Of a stretch of DNA of 9,901 bases, positions 1 through 6,209 are shown piece after piece. Source of the DNA: JBEIDK01 sp040383485 (GTDB lineage Bacteria; Bacteroidota; Bacteroidia; UBA4408). Each line of letters starts with the position of its first letter. The stretch's first letter is position 1. The DNA lies in the NCBI GenBank assembly GCA_040383485.1, contig JBEIDK010000125.1:1-9901 (forward strand), read 5' to 3'. The notes below the pieces were generated by a model, which had not been told where the DNA came from, made no database searches, and saw nothing but the letters and a program-made list of their open reading frames with translations. The position numbers were made by a program, and so were the translations under genes.

Positions 1-11
1 AGCAGAACTGA

Positions 12-71
12 ACGAAGCAATCCCTGTAGTTATAGGAGACTGAGACTGCTTCGTGCCTCGCAGTGACGAAC
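12..71. repeat. Dispersed palindromic repeat of Bacteroidota type
   Basis: Two 11-base arms, ACGAAGCAATC at 12-22 and GACTGCTTCGT at 44-54, are inverted copies with one mismatch, separated by 21 bases. They are followed by GCCTCGCAGTGACG (55-68). Arms of this kind next to a 'CCTCGCAATGACG' tail form a repeat family that I recognise from intergenic regions of many Bacteroidota genomes; that is recall, not a search result. The copy is imperfect and may continue past the left edge. It lies downstream of rsmI and no gene is visible in it. Confidence 0.6.
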
Positions 72-200
72 AGCAGCCCGCAACTGCCGCAAGTGTTCCG
101 CATGTTTGCCAACATCTTATGTTACTTTTATTTGTTGCATTCTGTCCTTGGTTTTAGTTACCACAAGCGTGACGCTTGCGGTAGCGTTGACAAATGCTAT
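72..200. other. Intergenic stretch downstream of rsmI
   Basis: No gene is supported here on either strand. The open frames crossing this stretch on the plus strand run on into rsmI antisense and look like shadows. The stretch is more GC-rich than its surroundings and contains short inverted elements: ATGTT/AACAT around 102-115, and CCGCAAG at 87-93, which complements CTTGCGG at 175-181. It probably consists of remnants of dispersed palindromic repeats. Confidence 0.45.
161..181 (-). terminator. Hairpin 3' of rsmI (possible terminator)
   Basis: CCACAAGCG (161-169) and CGCTTGCGG (173-181) form a nine-base-pair stem with one mismatch and a three-base loop. It lies about 20 bases beyond the rsmI stop codon on the minus strand. 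No run of U follows on that strand, so it is not a textbook intrinsic terminator. It could stop or stabilise the rsmI transcript, or be another member of the palindromic repeats in the flanking DNA. Confidence 0.35.
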
Positions 201-878
201 TTATTCTTGGGATTTGCCATTCAAAACAATGACAAACTCTCCTCTTGGAGTATTTTTTGTAAAGTGTTCAATCAATTCTTCAACGGTACCTCTCACGGTC
301 TCTTCAAATTTTTTGGAAATTTCTCTTGAAATGGAACATTTTCTATCAGCACCAAAATATATTTTAAACTCCTCAAGAGCCTTTAAAACCCTGAAAGGTG
401 ATTCGTAAAAAATCATGGTTCTAGACTCTTCCTGTAAAGAAATTAATTTTGTTTGTCGTCCTTTTTTTTGAGGGAGAAAACCTTCGAAACAAAATGAATT
501 TGCTGGCAAGCCAGAATTTACCAAGGCAGGTATTAATGCAGTAGCACCTGGCAAACAATCTACTTCAATGCCGTTTAAAATACATTCGCGTACCAATAAA
601 AAACCAGGATCAGAAATTGCAGGAGTACCAGCATCGCTGCAAAGAGCGCAAACACTGCCCGATGCAATTTTCTGTACAATTCCTTCGAGTGCTTTATGCT
701 CGTTATGAATGTGAAACGATTGCAATGGTTTAGAAATTTCAAAATGTTTTAATAGAAAGGAAGTAGTGCGTGTATCTTCTGCCAAAATAAAATCAACCTC
801 CTTTAGTACTCTTAAGGCTCTCAGAGTAATATCTTCTAAATTGCCTACTGGTGTTGGTACAAGGTATAATTTACTCAA
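201..878 (-). CDS. rsmI: 16S rRNA (cytidine-1402 2'-O)-methyltransferase RsmI
   Basis: This SAM-dependent enzyme 2'-O-methylates C1402 of 16S rRNA in the decoding centre, together with the N4-methylase RsmH. The 225-residue protein shows the tetrapyrrole-methylase-like fold from its first strand: PTPVGNLEDIT (8-18), AEDTRTT (33-39), the glycine-rich SDAGTPAISDPG (81-92), PGATALIPAL (110-119), FEGFLP (131-136), FYESPFR (157-163) and SREISKKFEE (184-193). It is shorter than the roughly 286-residue E. coli protein because it lacks the extra C-terminal region, as I recall for Bacteroidota versions. The ATG start puts the first motif at the usual distance. It begins 10 bases after the stop of the upstream aminotransferase gene, so the two are probably co-transcribed. 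Nothing looks damaged. Confidence 0.95.
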   Translation of the reverse strand: MSKLYLVPTPVGNLEDITLRALRVLKEVDFILAEDTRTTSFLLKHFEISKPLQSFHIHNEHKALEGIVQKIASGSVCALCSDAGTPAISDPGFLLVRECILNGIEVDCLPGATALIPALVNSGLPANSFCFEGFLPQKKGRQTKLISLQEESRTMIFYESPFRVLKALEEFKIYFGADRKCSISREISKKFEETVRGTVEELIEHFTKNTPRGEFVIVLNGKSQE

Positions 879-888
879 AATCTATTAT

Positions 889-1758
889 TTAAACTTCAAT
901 TGTTTGGTTCGATTCTTTTGGAATTTCTTTATTGATAAAGTTCAGAATCTTTTCGGAAGTGGTATTAAAATATCTTTTTGTTTTATAGGCGCTTACCCAC
1001 TGAATTCCACTTGACGCGTTGGTTATAAAAACTTCATCAGCCCTTATTAAGTCGTTAGGTTTCATATCGTTTTCATAAACTTTTATACCAAGTTTAGTTG
1101 CGCATTCAATAACGTAATTTCTCATTACGCCATCTAAACAAGCTTCCTTGAGAGGTGGAGTATAAATAACACCGTTGCTTACAATAAATACATTGGCATT
1201 CATTGCCTCAGCCACATTATGATTATCATTTAGTAAAATAACATTGTCAAGATTTTTTTCCTGTGCAAAAATTGCAGCCATTATATAAATCAAACAATTA
1301 TTAGTTTTTAAATTTGATAGAAAGTTTAAAGGCTTTCTTAAGTCGCTGTATAAATCAACTGTAAGTCCCTTTTGAGATAGCTTGAATTCAGCATCACTTA
1401 AAGCATCTGCCTCTATTACCAATTCAATTTCATTTGTTACAGGAGCATAAAATCCAGCATTATTTCTAAATAATGTAATTCTTAATCTCCCGCCTTCATT
1501 TATGTTATTTAATTGAATTAGTTCTTGAATTTTAGCTTTCATTGTTGGTGCAGAAACCCAACTTGGAAGCTGCATTTTTAGCAATTGAGACGTTTTAACA
1601 ATTCTGTTGTAATGCCTGTCAAATAAAGGAACCTTACCGTTTATGATTCTTCCCGATTCAAAGAAACCATCGCCATATTTAAATGAACGGTTGGCAATAC
1701 TAAAAACAGGAGAACCTATTGGATGAAAATCTTGATTATGTAAAAATGAATTAACCAC
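889..1758 (-). CDS. Class IV PLP-dependent aminotransferase (PabC/IlvE-like)
   Basis: This cytosolic pyridoxal-phosphate enzyme belongs to the fold-type IV group, which includes branched-chain aminotransferase (IlvE), D-amino-acid aminotransferase and aminodeoxychorismate lyase (PabC). In its 289 residues I see the N-terminal FKYGDGFFESGRI motif (26-38), the likely Schiff-base lysine K151 in SNLKTNN, the glutamate expected to contact the PLP ring nitrogen (E184 in NVAEAMNANVF), the CLDGVMRNYVIE segment (207-218) and the phosphate-binding ITNASSG (245-251). The length is normal and the active-site set appears complete. Substrate cannot be decided: no pabA/pabB or branched-chain genes are adjacent. 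It sits 10 bases upstream of rsmI and 118 bases after the sigma-54 regulator, so it probably heads its own short operon. Confidence 0.85.
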   Translation of the reverse strand: MVNSFLHNQDFHPIGSPVFSIANRSFKYGDGFFESGRIINGKVPLFDRHYNRIVKTSQLLKMQLPSWVSAPTMKAKIQELIQLNNINEGGRLRITLFRNNAGFYAPVTNEIELVIEADALSDAEFKLSQKGLTVDLYSDLRKPLNFLSNLKTNNCLIYIMAAIFAQEKNLDNVILLNDNHNVAEAMNANVFIVSNGVIYTPPLKEACLDGVMRNYVIECATKLGIKVYENDMKPNDLIRADEVFITNASSGIQWVSAYKTKRYFNTTSEKILNFINKEIPKESNQTIEV

Positions 1759-1876
1759 TTGTTTTAAAAATAATATTTGAATTTAAATAAATAAAAACAA
1801 ATAGGAGACATTGATATTCTAATTTTAAATTAAAACCGTAATAATCAAGCACTAAAAAAAATAAAATTATTTACCG
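1759..1876 (-). other. AT-rich gap between regulator and aminotransferase genes
   Basis: This 118-base gap is strongly AT-rich and holds no coding frame. It probably carries the promoter of the aminotransferase-rsmI pair, but I could not find a clean Bacteroidota -7 box (TAnnTTTG) with a matching -33 element. The T-rich run just after the regulator stop codon (minus strand) is not preceded by a GC-rich stem, so no terminator is called. Confidence 0.4.
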
Positions 1877-3106
1877 CTATTCTTTTATTTCGTATTCATG
1901 AATTTTTCTATACAAAGTGCGTTCAGAAATTCCTAATTCTTTTGCTGCATTTTTTCTTTTGCCTCTATGTTTTTCCAATGCTTTATAAATCAATTGTTTT
2001 TCTTTTTCATGAATAGACAATGACTCTTCTACTTCTATTGGTTTGGTGTAGTTGGTTTGATGAACAACGCCAAATTGTTGATTGGCATTATTACTATTGA
2101 TATCATAAGATTGTGAATCATTAATAATTTTACCTAACAATTGCGCTGTTTCTGGATTAGATTGTATGTTTCCTTGAACAATGTCTGCTACTACTTTTTT
2201 CACATCATTCAGTTCTTTTTTCATTTCAATCAAGAGTTTATAAAAAAGTTCGCGGTCACCAAAATTATCATTTGCACCATTTTCTTGTCTTGTAGATACG
2301 GGCAGAAAACTTGCATTGACATTGAAGTCTTTTGGTAAGTAACCTATGATAATATCAGTACCAATTTCGCGTTGACGTTCAATGACAGAAATTTGCTCAG
2401 TTATGTTTTTAAGTTGACGAATATTACCAGGAAAATAATAATTCTCAAGTATTTCTTGTGCTTCAGCAGTTAGCTTAACAGCGGGCATCCTATATTTGGC
2501 AGCAAAGTCAGAAGCAAATTTTCTAAACAATAATGATATATCACTTTTCCTATTTCTTAAAGGTGGAATTCTAACAGGAACAGTATTTAATCTATAATAC
2601 AAGTCTTCCCGAAAACGTCCGCGAGCAATGGCTTCTGGAATATTTACATTGGTTGCAGCAATAATTCTAACATCTGTTTTTTGCGTTTTTGATGAACCTA
2701 CCTTAATAAATTCACCACTTTCTAATACTCTAAGTAATCTTGCTTGAGTAGATGTTGGAAGTTCTGCCACTTCATCTAAAAAAATTGTTCCTCCATTGGC
2801 AACTTCAAAGTAACCTTTGCGGGCATCAATAGCACCTGTAAAAGATCCTTTTTCGTGACCAAACAATTCTGAATCAATAGTTCCTTCGGGAATTGCGCCG
2901 CAATTTACCGCAATGTATTGTCCGTGTTTCCGGATTGATAATTGATGTATTATCTGTGGAAAAACTTCTTTCCCTGAACCACTTTCTCCATTAATAAGTA
3001 CTGATAAATCTGTTGGAGCAACTTGCATGGCAATATCTATTGCACGGTCAAGTTCTGGCGTTGTGCCAATAATCCCAAATCTTTGCTTTATTTCTTGAAC
3101 GGTCAT
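1877..3106 (-). CDS. Sigma-54-dependent Fis-family transcriptional activator without a sensory domain
   Basis: A bacterial enhancer-binding protein of 409 residues that should remodel sigma-54 RNA polymerase using ATP. The AAA+ domain starts almost at the N terminus: Walker A GESGSGKE (40-47), the sigma-54-contacting loop GSFTGA (87-92; usually GAFTGA), Walker B GTIFLDE (106-112), the arginine-finger region FREDLYYRLN (165-174) and the sensor II segment FPGNIRQLKN (225-234). A polar, Asn/Gln-rich linker of about 95 residues (264-358) leads to a Fis-type helix-turn-helix at 375-405 (RKNAAKELGISERTLYRKIHE). There is no receiver, GAF or PAS domain, so it is not a two-component regulator in the usual sense. 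It begins 9 bases after the M16 peptidase stop codon, implying co-transcription. Its targets are unknown; I found no convincing -24/-12 promoter in the window. Confidence 0.92.
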   Translation of the reverse strand: MTVQEIKQRFGIIGTTPELDRAIDIAMQVAPTDLSVLINGESGSGKEVFPQIIHQLSIRKHGQYIAVNCGAIPEGTIDSELFGHEKGSFTGAIDARKGYFEVANGGTIFLDEVAELPTSTQARLLRVLESGEFIKVGSSKTQKTDVRIIAATNVNIPEAIARGRFREDLYYRLNTVPVRIPPLRNRKSDISLLFRKFASDFAAKYRMPAVKLTAEAQEILENYYFPGNIRQLKNITEQISVIERQREIGTDIIIGYLPKDFNVNASFLPVSTRQENGANDNFGDRELFYKLLIEMKKELNDVKKVVADIVQGNIQSNPETAQLLGKIINDSQSYDINSNNANQQFGVVHQTNYTKPIEVEESLSIHEKEKQLIYKALEKHRGKRKNAAKELGISERTLYRKIHEYEIKE

Positions 3107-3115
3107 TTCTAAATA

Positions 3116-5989
3116 TTACTTCTTTTCTGGATATAATGGTTGATTATTGTTTGAAGCTTCAACCTTATTACCATTAGTATCAACTTCTACAACCTCATAC
3201 CCAAGTTTTGATAATCCTTCTGCAATTTTTGCCTTGTCTCCGCAAACTGTTATAATCATTTTATCTAAAGGCAATTTGTTTGCAGCAAGTTTGTCTATTT
3301 CTTCTTTTGTAATGTTTTTCATAATTTCAGCTTGTTTCTCAACAAAATCAGGCTTTAAATTATAATCCAACATTCTTTTTAAAAACGAAGCTTTTGCCAA
3401 AGGACTCTCATATTTAAGAGCCTCTGCCTGTGATAAAGAGCTTTTAGTAAATTCAAGTTCTTCAGCAGTTATACCTTTTGTTGCATATGCTCTAATTTCT
3501 TTTACGAACTCAACAACTGAACTATCGCTTTTGTCAGCTTTTACGCCTGCAGCAGCAGTAAACGAACCAATATATTTGGTGCCATTAAAATTTGAACGTG
3601 CACCGTAAGTCCAAGCTTTATCTTCACGTAAATTCATGTTTATATGGCTATTAAAAGCGCCACCAAGCATAAAATTCATGATACTTGATTTAAAATATTC
3701 TCCAGTAGCATCATAAGGCATTGCAAGGTAACCAATCCTAATTTCAGATTGTGCAGCTTTATCTTTATTCACTAAAAATATTTTTGTTTTTGCAATATCT
3801 TTTGGTGTTTCGTCTTTAGGCATAATTGCATTTGTAGAAACCCAATTTTTTAGGAAAGATAATTTCGGCATGATTGCTTCTTTACTAACATCGCCTACTA
3901 TTACCGTGGTCGCTAAATTTGGTGAAAAATACTTTTTATAAAAAGCCTTTACATCATCCAAAGTAATTGACTCTACTGATTTTACGGTTCCTATTTGAGG
4001 AGTACCCATAATTGAATTTTCTCCATATAATAATTTGGAATAAACGTTATTTGCAATAACAGTAGGCTTAGTACTTTGCTCATTGATAGCTTGCATTTGC
4101 TCATTTTTTATTCTTTCAAAATCTTCCTTATCAAATTTTGAATGAAACATTTTTTCTTCAACTAATTTTAAGGTAGCATCTAAATTCTTAGTTAATGTTG
4201 AAATATTAATTAAAACTTCTGACTGCCCAGGAATAATATCGATACTACTTCCCAATCTTGTAAGTTCATCGCTTATAGCTTCAGAAGTATACCTTTCTGT
4301 TGATTCATCCATTAATGCTGCCATCATATTTGCAATTCCAGCTTTAGTTTTTTCTTCGAATCTATGTCCACAGCTTACCGCAATCTGAATTGTTACAGTA
4401 GGGATTTCATTTGAAACTGTTCCCATCAATTTTAAACCATTGCTAAAGTTTTCGCTGTAAAGCGCCGGCACACTTAATTTAGGATTTGGTCCTGGAGTAG
4501 GCTTCTTGCTGCGGTCGAAATTATCGGAAGCTTTTTTATAAGTTAGACCTTGATATTCTTTGTGGTCTGCATCATCAGGATTTGTGGCCTTTGGAGTAAA
4601 ATTATCTTCATGAGCCAATAGTTCTTTTTTACCTTTTGGAACAACGCTTAATATAACACAAGATTTTCCTTTTACATATTTATTATAAGCGGCCATTACA
4701 TCTTCCTTAGTAAGCTTTTTCAAGCTTTCAAGATAGTCAGTTAAATGGTTGGGCTTGCCATAAAATGTTTGTGATGATGCTAGTTGAGAAGCCTTACCTC
4801 CAACTGTGGACAATGATTGTATAATAGTAGCTTCAATATAATTTTTATACTGCTGTAATTGAGCATCTGTTATTCCAGTTTTTTCAAAAGCAGCAATGTC
4901 AAGTCGCATTTGTTTTTCAATTTCTGACAATTTAGTATCAGGCATTGCTTTTACCTCAAGCCAAATCATACCTGCTAATTCTCTATTATTTTGGCTTGCT
5001 TCAGCATCAGTAGCTTTTTGAGTTTTAACAAAGTTTTGGTACATGGTAGATGATTTATCTCCACCAAAAGCATAGCAAAATGCATCAACCGCTGCTTCCT
5101 CGGCATCGCCTGATGGTACACTTGTCCAAACCATGTTTAATAATGGCTGTTTTATATTGTCTTCATATGAAATATAGCGGTCTTGATCAATAAATACTGG
5201 AGTTTTTGGCTGATTTGTAACTGCTGGACACTGGTTTATTGAACCGAAATATTTTTCAACCAGAGGTAATACTTGGGCAGGGGTTACATCGCCAGCAACA
5301 GTAACAGTTGCATTATTTGGACCATACCAGCGCATGAAAAATGATTTTAAATCATCTACCGACACACGGTCAAGGTCAACTAAATCGCCAATGGTACTCC
5401 ACGAATATGGATGTCCGTATGGATACATGGCACGACCAATTTTCTCATAAACCAATCCGTAAGGCCTGTTGTCATAATTTTGTCCGCGCTCATTCTTTAC
5501 TGTACCACGTTGCACTTCAAATTTCTTTTGCGTTACGGCATCAAGTAAAAAACCCATTCTATCAGCTTCTAACCAAAGGGCAACCTCAAGTTGATTAGAT
5601 GGCAAGGTTTCAAAATAATTAGTACGGTCAGTATTTGTTGTACCATTTAAAGTACCACCCGCTGCAGAAACGATTTTAAAATGTTGGTCATCGCCAACAT
5701 TGTCTGAACCCTGAAACATCATGTGCTCAAAGAAATGAGCAAAGCCACTTCGTCCAATTTCTTCACGGGCACTTCCAACGTGATATGTTACATCTACATG
5801 ACATATAGGGTCGCTATGGTCTTCATGTATAAGTATTGTTAGGCCATTAGGCAAAACATACTTTTCGCAAGGAATTGTTATTTGGCCTTCTTTTTTTTCA
5901 ACCTTAGATATCAATTTTGGTTGTGCAAATAAGTTTGCAGAAATAGCAATACCTATAGTGAGAGCAATTTTTTTGATTTTAGTTTGCAT
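3116..5989 (-). CDS. Exported two-domain M16 family zinc metallopeptidase
   Basis: A pitrilysin/insulinase-type (M16) peptidase of 957 residues. A signal peptide is evident: KIKK, then a hydrophobic core (about 8-21) ending near FAQ at 21-23, so it should act in the periplasm or outer envelope. The N-terminal half has the inverted zinc motif HFFEH (85-89) and a distal zinc-ligand glutamate, E167 in VKNERGQ. A proline-rich linker (about 494-505) joins a second M16 half. That half lacks HxxEH at the equivalent position (around 550-564) but keeps the Arg/Tyr pair in NLREDKAWTYG (R788, Y795), which positions substrate in two-part M16 enzymes. Active N half plus inactive C half in one chain is the normal fused arrangement, and the length fits. 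Substrate is unknown. Its likely partner by context is the regulator gene 9 bases downstream; upstream it is divergent from cphA. Confidence 0.93.
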   Translation of the reverse strand: MQTKIKKIALTIGIAISANLFAQPKLISKVEKKEGQITIPCEKYVLPNGLTILIHEDHSDPICHVDVTYHVGSAREEIGRSGFAHFFEHMMFQGSDNVGDDQHFKIVSAAGGTLNGTTNTDRTNYFETLPSNQLEVALWLEADRMGFLLDAVTQKKFEVQRGTVKNERGQNYDNRPYGLVYEKIGRAMYPYGHPYSWSTIGDLVDLDRVSVDDLKSFFMRWYGPNNATVTVAGDVTPAQVLPLVEKYFGSINQCPAVTNQPKTPVFIDQDRYISYEDNIKQPLLNMVWTSVPSGDAEEAAVDAFCYAFGGDKSSTMYQNFVKTQKATDAEASQNNRELAGMIWLEVKAMPDTKLSEIEKQMRLDIAAFEKTGITDAQLQQYKNYIEATIIQSLSTVGGKASQLASSQTFYGKPNHLTDYLESLKKLTKEDVMAAYNKYVKGKSCVILSVVPKGKKELLAHEDNFTPKATNPDDADHKEYQGLTYKKASDNFDRSKKPTPGPNPKLSVPALYSENFSNGLKLMGTVSNEIPTVTIQIAVSCGHRFEEKTKAGIANMMAALMDESTERYTSEAISDELTRLGSSIDIIPGQSEVLINISTLTKNLDATLKLVEEKMFHSKFDKEDFERIKNEQMQAINEQSTKPTVIANNVYSKLLYGENSIMGTPQIGTVKSVESITLDDVKAFYKKYFSPNLATTVIVGDVSKEAIMPKLSFLKNWVSTNAIMPKDETPKDIAKTKIFLVNKDKAAQSEIRIGYLAMPYDATGEYFKSSIMNFMLGGAFNSHINMNLREDKAWTYGARSNFNGTKYIGSFTAAAGVKADKSDSSVVEFVKEIRAYATKGITAEELEFTKSSLSQAEALKYESPLAKASFLKRMLDYNLKPDFVEKQAEIMKNITKEEIDKLAANKLPLDKMIITVCGDKAKIAEGLSKLGYEVVEVDTNGNKVEASNNNQPLYPEKK

Positions 5990-6016
5990 GATATATATGA
6001 CAAAATTTCATGCAAA
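5983..6016 (-). promoter_or_regulatory. Inverted repeat covering the M16 start codon
   Basis: TTTGCATGA (5983-5991) and TCATGCAAA (6008-6016) are perfect nine-base inverted copies with a 16-base AT-rich loop. On the minus-strand transcript the second arm of the hairpin contains the AUG of the M16 gene (5989-5987). The first arm contains another AUG (6011-6009), out of frame with the gene. Folding would hide the start codon, so the element could tune translation. The sequence shows the repeat; the function is inference. Confidence 0.4.
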
Positions 6017-6028
6017 GAAATACAAATA

Positions 6029-6044
6029 AATTTCTTAAGAAATT
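6029..6044. promoter_or_regulatory. Perfect 16-bp palindrome in the divergent region
   Basis: AATTTCTTAAGAAATT is a perfect palindrome lying 40-55 bases upstream of the M16 start codon and about 165 bases before the cphA start. A related, degenerate copy of its right half (TTTTAAGAAAATT) follows at 6046-6058. The position suits a dimeric repressor or activator acting on the M16 promoter. AT-rich DNA produces such palindromes by chance more often than mixed DNA, so the call is tentative. Confidence 0.35.
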
Positions 6045-6177
6045 GTTTTAAGAAAATTTGCAACACATATATGGTAAAATTTAGAACAAAATTTATTTGG
6101 CAATCAAATTTTTCTATTTTTAGAAAATCAAATTATAAATAATTATAAAACACATTAAAGATACCGCCTATATAAAG

Positions 6178-6194
6178 CTTCCCCTTTGGGGAGG
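6178..6194 (+). repeat. GC-rich hairpin in the cphA leader
   Basis: CTTCCCC (6178-6184) pairs with GGGGAGG (6188-6194) around a TTT loop, giving a seven-base stem with one G-T wobble. It is an island of G and C in very AT-rich DNA and continues as a G-rich tail (GTTGGTGGGG) up to 6204, ending 15 bases before the cphA ATG. The pattern 'cccctttggggagg...gggg' resembles short palindromic repeats I recognise from Bacteroidota intergenic regions. It could affect cphA translation or mRNA stability. Confidence 0.45.
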
Positions 6195-6209
6195 TTGGTG
6201 GGGCTGATT

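Noticed and set aside
63..408. Plus-strand open frames across the left end.
   Set aside because: They lie antisense to rsmI, resemble no family I know, and have no plausible start context.
1850..1876. T-rich run after the regulator gene as an intrinsic terminator.
   Set aside because: No GC-containing stem precedes the run on the minus strand.
5723..5737. Evolutionary link between the HxxEH of the M16 peptidase and the HVIEH of CphA.
   Set aside because: A five-residue motif with three fixed positions arises easily; the surrounding sequences share nothing visible.
6097..6112. TTGGCA as a sigma-54 -24 element before cphA.
   Set aside because: At the required spacing from GG there is TT instead of GC, so the -12 element is missing.
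6096..6122. Bacteroidota promoter TTTG ... TATTTTTA for cphA.
   Set aside because: The -7 box is near consensus but the spacer is about 15 bases, shorter than the usual 19-21, and such T-rich matches are frequent in this AT-rich region.
6186..6209. Upstream in-frame TTG start for cphA, adding eight residues (MGRLVGLI).
   Set aside because: The codons fall in a palindromic repeat, the family starts at MKII, and the ATG at 6210 puts the N-terminal site residues at the numbering known for CphA1.
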